A stretch of DNA of 64,000 nucleotides from Halegenticoccus tardaugens (GCF_004116405.1 NZ_SDIC01000005.1:357580-421579); one strand, 5' to 3'. Positions 8,561 through 18,904 are shown, numbered from the stretch's first letter. A program made the numbers and translations. Notes: generated by a model from the sequence alone, not told the origin.

Positions 8561-9100
8561 TCAACATGATACGTGCTCCTATTCCTACCTACAAAATTCT
8601 CCACCTACAGTGGGTTCATCCGTCAGATTGAATTGAATAAGTTGGCATTCGATTCACCGCGTGAATTGACGACGACATGGTTGGACCGTGATCCAGAGTT
8701 CATTGCATTTCTGATAATCACTGGGACCGGCAAGCGGCGGAAGGGGCAATTAACTACACAACCCTGCCTTTAAGACGATCGCTGAATGTTATTGTTTGAT
8801 GTCTCAGCACCACACAGCATACATTGAGACGCTCGTCCACGTGAATTGTGGTAACCTTTCTCTCCTGAAACGAGCCTTGCGTTTGCGGTGACGAACGCCG
8901 GCACATACGAGTGGACCGCCGACACCGACGGCTGGCAACAGATTTCGTTAGGCTCGGCTAGCGACACGTTCGCACCAATCTATCCTGAACGCGAACGGAT
9001 CACAGAGCGGACGGTCTACGGCGGCCTCTCCGCCTGGACACGTTTGGCCGCGATGCAGTATCATGTGTTTCGATAACAGAGACGATACGCGTGCTGAACG
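8561..9100. other. Intergenic stretch, no confident gene
   Basis: It holds the antiporter promoter region (8510-8640) and short frames on both strands. On the minus strand at 8775-8870 a CMLCGAET segment resembles the C-terminal zinc knuckle of the small protein at 10085-10285, so a decayed relative may be present. Nothing else is recognisable. Confidence 0.4.
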
Positions 9101-9104
9101 CGCT

Positions 9105-10055
9105 CTTTCCCTCCCTACTCCGTTTGCTTCCTCACTCTGTTGAGGAAGGGGCGTCCGCGTTGTACCGCCGATGCAAACGGCTGATCGCCTCCGATTTGTC
9201 TTTCATACGTACAATATCGACGACTATGATCGCATGGAAGAAATCCTCAACTATGCCGCCATTAAGGAGGTCGTCGTGAAACAAGAACCCGCGGGCGAGT
9301 AGTTTGCTGTCCTCGGGATCAAAACCGAGAACGAAGTGTCAACGAAACTCAAGAATCCCGAGAAGTGCGTCGGGATCGACGTGGGTATCCTGAAGTACGC
9401 TCACGACACCGACGGAACCGCCGTCGAACGCCCCGACCTCACGGATGAACGCGAGCGGTTGGAACGAGAGCAACAGACGCTCTCACGGAAGGACCACGGA
9501 TCGGCGAACTACCGCAAGCAGCAGCGGATTGTTGCTTGCCGCCACACCGACTTGAAGCGAAAGCGCCGCGACTTCCTACACAAACTCTCGAACTACTACG
9601 CTCGGGAATACGACCTCGTGGCGGTCGAAACCTCGACGCGAAAGGACTGATGGAACTCCTGTCGAACAGCTGGAACCGCGCCGGAGCGGCGTGGGGCACG
9701 TTCCTGCGGATGTTGGAGTACAAGTGCGAGCGCGAAGGTACGCATGTTGTCGCCGTTGATCCACGAGAAACGACAAAGGAGTGTTCGGCGTGTGGCGTCG
9801 AAACCGAGAAACCACTCTGTGTACGGGAACACTCGTGCCCGTCGTGCGGGTTCGAAGTTGACCGGGATCTCAACGCAGCGTACAACATTCTATCTCGCGA
9901 ACTCGACCAAGTAGGGGTGGTTCACCCCGAATCAACGCCTGCGGAGACTGCACCCCCTACGGGAATCGATTCGGTGTCTGCACAGGACGTCGTGGAAACA
10001 GGAAGCCCCGTCCTCAGCGAGGCCGCAAGGCCGAGCAGGGCGGGGTAGCTCACTG
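9105..10055 (+). mobile_element. IS1341-type TnpB element, copy 3 (internally deleted)
   Basis: The left hairpin at about 9108-9150 (CTTCCTCACTCTGTTGAGGAAG) and the right end near 10045-10058 (AGGGCGGGGTAGCTCAC) bracket only the C-terminal two-thirds of tnpB. The N-terminal ~150 codons are missing between 9150 and 9258. Same family as copy 2. Confidence 0.65.
9258..10048 (+). pseudogene. tnpB: Decayed tnpB (N-terminal deletion, amber stop, frameshift)
   Basis: Homology to the TnpB at 4849-6078 begins near its residue 148. A TAG at 9300-9302 replaces the Trp of GEWFAVLGI. The frame then continues through GIDVGIL and SRKDHGSANYR to 9630, where the EDLDAKGL segment has lost one base. This destroys the RuvC-II Glu/Asp reading frame. 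From there 9632-10048 continues in another frame through GTFLRMLEYKCEREG, the zinc ribbon and VDRDLNAAYNI. Three separate lesions mean that the copy is dead, though its omega RNA end could still be transcribed. Confidence 0.85.
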
Positions 10056-10084
10056 TTAGGGTGAATGAATCCCCAGTAGCTCGT

Positions 10085-10285
10085 TCACGCATTGTTCATC
10101 CGTTCTTTCGTCTCTCTCCCGCACTGCATGCACCTGCTCACCCGATATGGTTCTCGAGAAAATTCCGAATTTTCTTCACTTTTACTTTCAGTTATGATAA
10201 TAATTGAAATTTTATGACTTGTCTCACGATCACAGTAGAGACATCTTTCTTGGATCGTCGAAAGGGCGTCTGTTGATTTTGACAT
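10085..10285 (-). CDS. Small zinc-ribbon protein
   Basis: A 66-residue protein with two CxxC pairs, CLYC at 15-18 and CMQC at about 52-55. The spacing and the SREPYRVSRCMQCGRET segment match a common haloarchaeal zinc beta-ribbon family of unknown function (DUF7835-like by recall). It ends MNNA, as relatives do. The gene is single, with AT-rich DNA upstream (10290-10480) that contains candidate TATA boxes. Function unknown; nucleic-acid binding is plausible. Confidence 0.75.
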   Translation of the reverse strand: MSKSTDALSTIQERCLYCDRETSHKISIIIITESKSEENSEFSREPYRVSRCMQCGRETKERMNNA

Positions 10286-10621
10286 TGGTTATCTCCCAAA
10301 ATCGTTCTTCATGCATCGATGCTCGGTACTAGTGCTGCAACTCTACTTTGGTAGAAGTAACAGAATACGAAAAATATCCTCCTTGTCATCTACGGTTCTT
10401 TTTGTAGGGTACATATACTTGCCCTGGGTATTGAGTACATTTATGACTAGCACTCTTAAGAAGTAGGTATGTAGATAATATTCCTTTCCCGACAGATGGC
10501 AGTCGCGAGGTGGCGAGTGCCATAGAGCACTGCTTTCACCAAGCCGAACTCAACGAAGCAACTATCTACCGAACTCAAGGCAGAGTGCCCCGAGGCTTGA
10601 CCTCGGGGGTGAATGCCGCCA
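10286..10621. other. AT-rich intergenic stretch
   Basis: No gene seen. At 10583-10612 there is a hairpin (GTGCCCCGAGGC with GACCTCGGGG) that resembles the one at 24372-24410 and the ends of TnpB elements. Confidence 0.5.
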
Positions 10622-11045
10622 ATCGAGGGCGCTACGCCCCCTTCCTCAGCGAGCGGCGAAGCCGCGAGCAGAGAGGAGGATACAGCGCCCGCATAGTGTT
10701 CTGTCACTGTCTGCGGCATTTGTACTCCCCATGCGGTCGAAGCGGGGAGGAAGACGCTCACCACGGTTCCACTGGTGTTCACACGTGGTTCGAAACGGCG
10801 AAGCCGTGTCGTGATCACGAAAGGCGCGTCGCGCCTTTCGAACGACGACAAGACGCGTGCATCGGGTGGTGTGACCGAGTGTCGAATCGGGAGGAGTGGG
10901 TCACTCCGACCCGCCCAGCGAGGGAACCGCCTGCGAAGTCTGGAACCGCTGTGCCTTCGGGTGCACGTGCCGACACAGAACCGGGAAGCCCCGACCTCAA
11001 GGACCGAGCGCCTTCGGCGCGAGGGAGTAGGTCGGGGTAGTTCAC
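10622..11045 (+). mobile_element. tnpB-less relic with TnpB-element ends (family of copy 2)
   Basis: The left end at 10622-10700 matches copy 2's left end in order: AATCGAGGGCGCTACGCC, CTTCCTCAGCGAGCG hairpin, GGATACAGCGCC. The right end at 10985-11045 has the GAAGCCCCGACCTCAAGG ... GTCGGGGTAGTTCAC hairpin. Only about 280 bp lies between, with no tnpB. The interior probably equals the 3' tnpB tail and omega RNA scaffold. It fits non-autonomous derivatives (PATE type) that could be moved or served in trans. Confidence 0.65.
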
Positions 11046-11069
11046 ACCCGCTCTCCGTACCAATTACAG

Positions 11070-11525
11070 AAGTACAGGAGAAAGCCCACGATTTTAATCG
11101 TGGGATGAATCCGTACAGTTTAAGCGCCGTGCTGCCGTAATTCGAGTACCGACGTTCCCCGGTTTCGAGTCTCGGTCTTCGACCGCTCGACGGCTTCACC
11201 GTCTCACTCGACCGGGTAAGAAAGTCGAATCCCACTCCACCACGTCCGGGCCTACGGGTCGTCTGACGCTGATGGTGGTACCCAAGAGGCTGAATACCCT
11301 CTCGCGGAGGGACGGACCGGTATTCCGTCCCGGTGAAACGCCCGGCGCGTCCAGGTGGGGAGGCCTCTTTGACAGGGCTACACGCACTGTAAAGCACGTC
11401 CTTGGGAATAATTGGACGGCGACCGTCGAGGGGGGACGCGAAAGCGTACTTCGCCCCCGAGGAAACGTGCAACCGTGAACTCCCCTTCGGGGAATCCCAC
11501 GACTGTAGTCGTGTGGAGGATGTCA
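11070..11525 (+). mobile_element. tnpB-less relic with hairpin/GATGTCA ends
   Basis: The left end is a GCCCACGATTTTAATCGTGGG hairpin near 11082-11102; the right end at 11495-11523 is a CCCACGACTGTAGTCGTG hairpin followed by GAGGATGTCAA. The 390 bp between contain no tnpB but are rich in stems (for example 11303-11335). This is the organisation of an omega RNA with its transposon end. Long minus-strand frames across here are artefacts of GC-rich repeats. Confidence 0.6.
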
Positions 11526-11847
11526 AAGCCCTTCCTCTTCGAACTGGTCCACATGCCACCAGCGCCGACAACTGGCGAGAGAAGTGGGGCTACCCGGGGT
11601 AGAGAGGCGACGAGCCTATAACCCCACGCGGAGTCGTTCGGACTTAGGAAGTCGAACATGCCGATTAGGTCAGACGCCGTTTCGACGCGGGCGTGTCAGT
11701 GCCACGCCGATACCGCGTCGGTACCGCATCGATGCCGCGATTCAGGCCACACGGGCACCGGGGGCGACCGGCCGGACTCGTCGCCCCGCCCCGCCGTCGC
11801 AGGCCTCACCGTTGAGTCGTGCGTTCGACGCCTAACGTAAGTGAAGC
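11526..11847. other. GC-rich region before the apionate-type operon
   Basis: No gene recognised. It contains the junction between the relic and the operon, and must hold the operon promoter. No clear TATA element is visible. Confidence 0.4.
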
Positions 11848-13122
11848 ATGTCCCGAATCCTCGCAACATACCTAATTGAAACGTCACACCCGATCGACGA
11901 GGCCGCGGAGTCGATGGCTGGCGAACAGTCCTCGGGGACGTTCGTCGACGTCCCCGGCGAGACCGACGAACTCCGCGAGCGACACGGGGCCCGCGTCGAG
12001 CGGGTCACCGAACTGGAGACCGTGGATGAACCGAGCCTACCAGGATCCGCCCCGCCCGAGGGGGCGACGGAGCCGGTGCAGTATACGCGTGCGGAGGTCG
12101 ATCTCTCCTTCCCGCTTGAGAACGTTGGCCCGTCGCTGCCGAACCTGCTGACGACAGTCGCCGGCAACCTATTCGAACTCACCCCGTTCTCTGGCTTGCG
12201 GCTGCGGGAACTAGATATCCCCGCCGCGTTCGCCGACGCCTGTCCTGGTCCGCAGTTCGGCATTGAGGGGACGCGGGAGGTGGTCGACGTCTGGGGACGA
12301 CCCATCGTGGGGACGATCATCAAGCCGAACGTCGGGCTATCGCCTACCGAGACCGCGGAGATCACCGAGACGATGGTCGACTCCGGGCTCGACTTCATCA
12401 AAGACGACGAGCTGATCGCCGACCCCCCCTATTCGCCACTCGAGGAGCGCGTCGAGGCGGTCATGGACATCGTTCACCGCCATGAGGACCGGACGGGCGA
12501 GACCATAATGTACGCCTGTAACATCACCGGCGACGTCGCGGAGATGAAAGAACGGCACGACGCCGTGGTCGAGGCCGGCGGCAACTGCGTGATGGTGAGC
12601 ATCAACAGCGTCGGGCTGAGCGGGTTCCTCGAACTGCGTCGGCACGCCGAACTGCCGATCCACGCCCACCGGAACGGCTGGGGTGCACTGTCGCGGTGTC
12701 CGCAGCTTGGGTTCGATTACGCGGCCTATCAGGTATTCTGGCGGCTCGCCGGCGCGGACCACATGCATGTCAATGGGATCCGGAACAAGTTCTGCGAGTC
12801 TGATGCGTCGGTCGTAGCCTCCGCGCGGGCCTGCCAGCGACCGATCGTCGACGATGCCGACACGGTGATGCCGGTCTTCTCCTCCGGCCAGTGGGCCGGA
12901 CAGGCGCCCGATACCTACGAGGCGCTTGGGAACGTCGATCTGATGTACCTCGCTGGGGGTGGGATCATGGGCCACCCCGACGGCCCGGCGGCGGGCGTCG
13001 CACACCTGAAACAGGGGTGGAAGGCCGCAATGGAGGGAATTCCTCTGGAGACGTACGCCGAGGACCACGAGGAGCTGCGGCGAGCGATCAAGTACTTCGG
13101 GCCGGTCGGGAGTTGTAGGTGA
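11848..13122 (+). CDS. RuBisCO-like protein, probable 3-oxo-isoapionate-4-phosphate decarboxylase or hydrolase
   Basis: The 424-residue protein is a form IV RuBisCO-like protein. Landmarks follow the RuBisCO order: KP at 159-160 in GTIIKPNVGL, the carbamylation/metal triad Lys185, Asp187, Glu188 in FIKDDE, HAHR at 272-275, HMH near 305-307, SSG at 345-347 and GGGIMGHPDG at 370-379. The second loop lysine of true RuBisCO is Asn161 here, which argues against CO2 fixation. Two neighbours, a DUF1537 kinase and an ApnO-like protein, match bacterial D-apionate degradation, where the RLP is OiaX (decarboxylase) or OiaT (transcarboxylase/hydrolase). The stop overlaps the kinase start (TGATG). I cannot choose between OiaX and OiaT. 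Confidence 0.85.
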   Translation: MSRILATYLIETSHPIDEAAESMAGEQSSGTFVDVPGETDELRERHGARVERVTELETVDEPSLPGSAPPEGATEPVQYTRAEVDLSFPLENVGPSLPNLLTTVAGNLFELTPFSGLRLRELDIPAAFADACPGPQFGIEGTREVVDVWGRPIVGTIIKPNVGLSPTETAEITETMVDSGLDFIKDDELIADPPYSPLEERVEAVMDIVHRHEDRTGETIMYACNITGDVAEMKERHDAVVEAGGNCVMVSINSVGLSGFLELRRHAELPIHAHRNGWGALSRCPQLGFDYAAYQVFWRLAGADHMHVNGIRNKFCESDASVVASARACQRPIVDDADTVMPVFSSGQWAGQAPDTYEALGNVDLMYLAGGGIMGHPDGPAAGVAHLKQGWKAAMEGIPLETYAEDHEELRRAIKYFGPVGSCR

Positions 13123-14516
13123 TGGACGGGCTTTTGCTTGCGTACTACGGCGACGACTTCACCGGGTCGACCGACGTTCTCGAGTCGCTGAGCCTCAACG
13201 GTGTCCCGACCATACTCTTCCTGGAGACTCCCGACGCCCGCGACCTAGAACGGTTCGGAAACGTGCGCGCGGTTGGCATCGCGGGGACCAGCCGGAGCAT
13301 GAGCCCCGAGGAGATGGAAGCGTCGTTATCCTCCGCGTTCGAGGTGCTCGATGCGCTCGGACCGGAGATCGTCCAGTACAAGGTCTGTTCGACGTTCGAC
13401 TCCTCGCCCGAGGTCGGGAGCATCGGCCGGGCCATCGACGTCGGACAGCGGACGTTCGACTCCCCGTTCGTCCCCGTCGTCGTTGCCACCCCGTCGCTCG
13501 AGCCCCGCGGACGGTACGTCGTGTTCGGTAACCTGTTCGCGACCGTCGAGGGGACGAACTACCGACTCGATCGCCACCCGACGATGAGTCGACACCCCGT
13601 GACACCGATGACAGAGGCGGACCTCACGCTGCACCTGGGCGAGCAGACCGACCGCGAGATCGGACTCCTCGACGTCCGGCACATCGACGAGAACGACGGA
13701 ACCACGCTCGACCGAACTCTCGATGCGGTCGCCGCCAGCAACGAGATCGTGGTCTTCGACGGCCTCGACCGCGAACACCAGCAGAAGGTCGCCCGCTTGA
13801 TCTGGGAGCGGTGCGAGAATCGCGGGGACGATCCGCTCTTCTCGGCGTCGTCGTCCGGACTCAACTACGCGCTTTCGCGATACTGGCGGTCAGCCGGCGT
13901 CGTCTCGGCCTCCGAGCAGCCCAGGTCGGTCGAGGCGGTCGAGCAGATCCTGGTGATGTCGGGGAGCGCCTCGCCGGTGAACTGCGACCAGATCGACTGG
14001 GCGCTCGACAACGGATTCGAGGGGATACGCCTCGACGCGCCCCGCCTCGTCGACCCTGACACCGCGGAGGCGGCACGGAAGGAGGCCATCGACACCGCGC
14101 TCCGCGTGCTGGAGGAGGGTGGGAGCCCGCTGCTGTACTCCGTCCGCGGCCCCGACGACAATGCTGTCGAGCGGACGATCGAGCGAGCGACCGAACTGAG
14201 TCTCGACGAGACCCGCGTCGGCCCTCGACTGGGGGACGAACAGGGACGTATCACGCGCGGGATACTCGACACGGCGCCGGTCGAACGCGTGTGCGTCGCC
14301 GGGGGTGACACGAGCGGGAACGTCGCCCCGCACCTCGACGTCTTCGCCCTAGAGTTCCTCGCGCCCGTCGGGGCGGGAAGTCCACTGTGTCGGGCCGCGT
14401 CCCGCACGGCGGCGTTCGACGGCCTGCAGGTCGCGCTCAAGGGCGGACAGGTCCAGACGGCACACGAGGGGGCGGACTTCTTCGGGGTCGTTCGGGATGG
14501 TGGGATCCTGCCTTGA
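13122..14516 (+). CDS. DUF1537 four-carbon acid sugar kinase, probable 3-oxo-isoapionate kinase
   Basis: About 464 residues of the DUF1537 (OtnK/DtnK/OiaK) kinase superfamily. The N-terminal sugar-binding domain opens with YYGDDFTGSTDVLESL, the signature substrate motif; the C-terminal nucleotide-binding domain ends with GGDTSGNVAPHL and GAGSPLCR. Such kinases phosphorylate C4-C5 sugar acids. Placed between an RLP and an ApnO-like dehydrogenase, 3-oxo-isoapionate is the expected substrate, giving the 4-phosphate used by the RLP. The ATG at 13122 overlaps the RLP stop by one base; a GTG at 13119 is also possible. GC content is high as in its neighbours. Confidence 0.87.
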   Translation: MDGLLLAYYGDDFTGSTDVLESLSLNGVPTILFLETPDARDLERFGNVRAVGIAGTSRSMSPEEMEASLSSAFEVLDALGPEIVQYKVCSTFDSSPEVGSIGRAIDVGQRTFDSPFVPVVVATPSLEPRGRYVVFGNLFATVEGTNYRLDRHPTMSRHPVTPMTEADLTLHLGEQTDREIGLLDVRHIDENDGTTLDRTLDAVAASNEIVVFDGLDREHQQKVARLIWERCENRGDDPLFSASSSGLNYALSRYWRSAGVVSASEQPRSVEAVEQILVMSGSASPVNCDQIDWALDNGFEGIRLDAPRLVDPDTAEAARKEAIDTALRVLEEGGSPLLYSVRGPDDNAVERTIERATELSLDETRVGPRLGDEQGRITRGILDTAPVERVCVAGGDTSGNVAPHLDVFALEFLAPVGAGSPLCRAASRTAAFDGLQVALKGGQVQTAHEGADFFGVVRDGGILP

Positions 14517-14615
14517 CGGACGACTCCGCAGTGTTCGCCTCCACGTGTCCGACCGCGTCACCCCCCTGAACGAAAACCCTATCCCAGCCGATAGAGAACC
14601 GCCGAACGAGAGACA

Positions 14616-15464
14616 ATGACAGTCGCAGTCACACTCATGGGTGCCGGGGGGAAGATGGGGTCTCGGATCACCGACCGGCTCAAGGGCGCCGACCGGTACG
14701 AGATGCGCTACGTCGAACCAAGCGAGGAGGGACGAGAGCGCCTCGCCGAACGCGATCTCGCCGCCACGCCGCCCGACGAGGCCCTCAAGGGGGCCGACGT
14801 CGTTGTGATGGCCGTCCCCGACAACCTGATCGAACCAATCACCGACGACGTCGTCCCGACGGTCGACGAAGGGACGATGGTCGTCCTGCTGGATCCTGCG
14901 GCCGCTCACGCCGGCGTCTTACACGACCGCGAGGATATCTCATACTTCCTCGCCCATCCGTGTCACCCCTCGTTCTTCACCGCGGAGACAGACATGGATG
15001 ATGAGGACACGGACTGGTTCGGCGGCCAGGGCCGCGACGTACAGGACATCGTCTGTGCGCTTCACCAGGGTCCGGACGACGATTACGCGAGGGGTGAGGC
15101 CGTCGCTCGGGACATGTACGGCCCCGTCCGGAATGCCCACCGAGTGACGACAGAGCAGATGGCTCTCCTCGAACCCGCCCTGGTCGAGACACTCCTTGCG
15201 ACGTGTCTGTACACCGTCCGCGACGGGTACGAGCGGGTCGTCGAGATGGGCGTCCCAGAGGACGCAGCTCGGGAATTCCTGTTCGGCCACCTGCGGATCG
15301 AACTCGGTATCGTCTTCGGCTACACCGACTTCCCGTTCTCGGATGGGGCCCTTCAGGCCGTCGCAGAGGGTAAAGAAGAGCTATTCCGATCCAACTGGGA
15401 GGACCGTGTATTTGGTCCCGAGAGCGTCCGAGCGAGCGCAGAGCGAATCGCCAGTTCGGAGTAG
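14616..15464 (+). CDS. NAD(P)-dependent dehydrogenase, probable D-apionate oxidoisomerase
   Basis: The 282-residue protein begins with a Rossmann fold (GAGGKMG at 9-15) and continues into an all-helical domain of the 6-phosphogluconate-dehydrogenase-C-like type, with a conserved AHPCHPSFF segment near 110-120. This architecture is that of ApnO, which converts D-apionate to 3-oxo-isoapionate by coupled oxidation and rearrangement. Its product would feed the kinase and RLP just upstream, completing the route to a C3/C4 phosphate. It starts 99 bp after the kinase, so may have its own start signals, but is on the same strand and of the same composition. Assignment rests on domain pattern plus context; a related hydroxyacid dehydrogenase is the alternative. 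Confidence 0.75.
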   Translation: MTVAVTLMGAGGKMGSRITDRLKGADRYEMRYVEPSEEGRERLAERDLAATPPDEALKGADVVVMAVPDNLIEPITDDVVPTVDEGTMVVLLDPAAAHAGVLHDREDISYFLAHPCHPSFFTAETDMDDEDTDWFGGQGRDVQDIVCALHQGPDDDYARGEAVARDMYGPVRNAHRVTTEQMALLEPALVETLLATCLYTVRDGYERVVEMGVPEDAAREFLFGHLRIELGIVFGYTDFPFSDGALQAVAEGKEELFRSNWEDRVFGPESVRASAERIASSE

Positions 15465-15632
15465 CGGGCCCCCACACTCGCGATCGTCTGGACCGCTTGG
15501 ACCTCGGTGGTGTCCCACCCTCTCTACATTGAGAACACTAATCCCACCTTCTCGGAAATATTCATAGCTACCGTAATTGATAAGACCATGATAGTCACAA
15601 CTCAGACTACCTGTCTACTGTGTCACGCAGAA

Positions 15633-16049
15633 TCACAACTCAGTCTGGTTTCGTCTCTGAGCGATAGCTGCAGAGACAGAGAGCGTCAGCAAGAGTCCAA
15701 AGGTCACGCCTGTCCACATACTGACTGAGAGAGTCGCAAAGACACCGATCTTCAAATACGAGCCAAGAATGCTCACAACGCCACCTCCGCTTACAAGCGT
15801 ATACACCCACGCCGGAACCACGTCAGTTGGCGCCCACTGATGGCTGGTCCGCTCTCGTTTGATAACCTCATCAGTGAGCTCAGAGAGCTGAAGCTCTCCA
15901 CCATTAGCCTTCAGGGCCGCAACAATCGCTCGTGTTCGCTCATCGGAGATGTTCTCCGAAACCATCTCTTCGTGTGCGTCTGATCTGCACTCCGATTTGG
16001 CAGCTATTTGTTGGTGACCATCCATCTTGCTCACTAGCCATGAGTGCAT
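15633..16049 (-). CDS. DUF7344-like wHTH protein with two membrane helices
   Basis: A 138-residue protein. An acidic N-terminal region (SENISDERTRAIVAALKANGG, then LQLSELTDEVIKRE) looks like the small winged-helix DUF7344 domain common in haloarchaea. Two hydrophobic segments follow (about 85-105 and 110-130) and the protein ends ten residues later. The start is uncertain: Met9 or Met29 could be used. Function unknown; a membrane-tethered regulator is a guess. Confidence 0.6.
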   Translation of the reverse strand: MHSWLVSKMDGHQQIAAKSECRSDAHEEMVSENISDERTRAIVAALKANGGELQLSELTDEVIKRERTSHQWAPTDVVPAWVYTLVSGGGVVSILGSYLKIGVFATLSVSMWTGVTFGLLLTLSVSAAIAQRRNQTEL

Positions 16050-16420
16050 CCGACACCACTAGCTTTGCTTACATTTTTCGCTGTGTGTTTATCGAATGGG
16101 TGCAAGAAATGGCGAGACGCTCTTCTCCCGTGCATGCTGGGTCTAGCTATAGCATCACCCGGTTGCCAACTCAATGTACCTCTTCAGCGACGAAGGCCTT
16201 TTTAAGTACCCTATTTTTGATAGACTGTCCTCTCGGGCGCAAGGAACGCTTTTACCTAGTCGTGTCAAAGAAGAGATAATTATGTAGTGGCCAATGTCTA
16301 CAGCAATATACAACCGGACGGAGACGGTCGGCCGTGGGAGTCTGAACTATCAGTCTAGTGAAAAATATCGAATAGGGATTACTTGTGGTTTCAAAAAGGC
16401 GAAACGAACTGTTCTGACAT
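16050..16420. other. Intergenic stretch, no gene seen
   Basis: AT-rich compared with the apionate-type operon. No recognisable element before the relic at 16423. Confidence 0.5.
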
Positions 16421-16422
16421 GG

Positions 16423-16778
16423 ATCAAGCGGAAGCCCACGATTAAAGTCGTGGGTCTACGCGATAGACACGGCCCATCTACCGCAAGATTTCGGCCGTCT
16501 GGGATCGTTTGTGAATCTGACTCGACAGGGAAAATTGGGGTTGGATTGGGGTCCCCATCACCGACAAGCAACCCTGCCCAACCGAGTCGGGCAGATGGCA
16601 CCGCCCGTAGGATGTTAGCGGGGCAGTCTGACTGGACTGGCGTCACCATGCGCTCACCGCCCCGACGCTCCGCGTACAAACCGGGACCGACCACCGCGGT
16701 CGGGAAGGTGCCTCCGTCGGGGTGGTCGGCGTGACCGATCCCGAGCGCGAGGAATCCCATGACTTCACTCGTGTGGAG
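16423..16778 (+). mobile_element. tnpB-less relic with hairpin/GATGTCA ends
   Basis: Left hairpin GCCCACGATTAAAGTCGTGGG at 16434-16454; right end CCCATGACTTCACTCGTG then GAGGATGTCAA at 16755-16784. The interior has GGTTGGATTGGGGTCC at about 16541, which recurs as GGTTGGATTGGGATCC at about 16311+40 kb (near 56311) in the relic at 56193-56729. The shared core in tnpB-less units fits a conserved omega RNA scaffold. Confidence 0.65.
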
Positions 16779-16989
16779 GATGTCAATCTGATGCTCGTTT
16801 ATGGCTGGTGCGGGAGCATCAGTTCGGAACACGAAACCGCAAAGGGCAAGAGGATTTCAACAGGGCCAAGGAGTTCTAAGTCGAGTATCCCTAGGTGTCG
16901 AAGTTGACATCCTCCCACGACTAAAGTCGTGGGATTCCTCACGTTGGGGGTCTCGGCTCATGCCGAACCACCACGCGAGCGACATTTCC

Positions 16990-18264
<1,275 letters not shown>

Positions 18265-18308
18265 CTATAACCCGAACATACATAAATGTATGAGTTCTGT
18301 AGGTGGGT

Positions 18309-18446
18309 ATGGGACGAACTCTACACATCAAGGTCGATGATGAACAGTACGAGTGGCTCTCTGACGTGAAAGAGAAACGCGGTCTCACGTGGCGCGGGAT
18401 GCTTATCCACGCTGCCGAGGACTTGGAGACCCCAGACGGGCAATAG
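18309..18446 (+). CDS. Small RHH protein divergent from tnpB
   Basis: A 45-residue protein starting MGRTLHIKVDDEQYEW and containing GLTWRGMLIHAAEDL. A strand (LHIKV) followed by two helices is the RHH DNA-binding fold. It starts 44 bp from the divergent tnpB ATG, so the pair shares a control region. A 43-residue homologue with the same TWRGML motif sits in the same position beside the TnpB at 36399-37679 (37733-37864). Conservation of the pairing suggests that the small protein belongs to the element, most simply as repressor of the shared promoter. Confidence 0.75.
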   Translation: MGRTLHIKVDDEQYEWLSDVKEKRGLTWRGMLIHAAEDLETPDGQ

Positions 18447-18511
18447 TCGGTGGCTGTTCGGCTACGCCTATCGCTTAGACCCACGACTAAAGTCGTGGGC
18501 TTCCGCTTAAT

Positions 18512-18904
18512 TCATGTCATCCCGTACCCCCACTCTTCGAGTTGATCTTCCACTTCGTCTAAATGCTGGAGTCCAGCTTTCACGAGTGCCTCGCGGAGAT
18601 CCGTTAAGGACACACTGTCATCGAATCGAGTTTCGAGCTCTCGCAACGCGTCGCGTTCGGCGCGCTTGGTCTCCTCGTGGAGAAAGAGCGGGACACGATC
18701 GCGTCCATCTTGGACGCCATCACGGCGGAATTTGTAGGGGATTTGCATCTGCTGCTGACTTGATTGTTGTCGGTTAGGTGGTTCCGTCACGGGTTCCGAG
18801 GCTGATGGCGAGTCGTCTGAGGTGGCATGTTCATTCGGCTCTGTCTCCGCTGGATCATCATCGGCGAAGGGGTTCTCTCCGGCGCCTTCTTTCATTCCAG
18901 TCAC
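18512..18904 (-). CDS. ParA-operon partner protein, possible centromere-binding adaptor
   Basis: A 130-residue protein whose start overlaps the parA stop by 4 bp (ATGA). The N-terminal half is acidic and disordered (Glu/Asp/Ser/Gln rich); the C-terminal half has VPLFLHEETKRAERDALRELE and SLTDLREALVKAGLQHLDEVEDQLEEWGYG, helical and likely DNA-binding. This matches the small second genes of haloarchaeal parA operons, which replace ParB. I cannot name the family with certainty. It would bind DNA, possibly the iterons upstream of parA, and connect it to ParA. Confidence 0.65.
   Translation of the reverse strand: MTGMKEGAGENPFADDDPAETEPNEHATSDDSPSASEPVTEPPNRQQSSQQQMQIPYKFRRDGVQDGRDRVPLFLHEETKRAERDALRELETRFDDSVSLTDLREALVKAGLQHLDEVEDQLEEWGYGMT

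Noticed and set aside
10456..11571. A 371-residue minus-strand frame.
   Set aside because: It runs through two relics with hairpins on both sides; composition is Arg/Ser-rich and not haloarchaeal. A GC artefact.
12337..15290. Long antisense frames opposite the apionate-type operon.
   Set aside because: Products of high GC on the complementary strand; the plus-strand genes have clear motifs.
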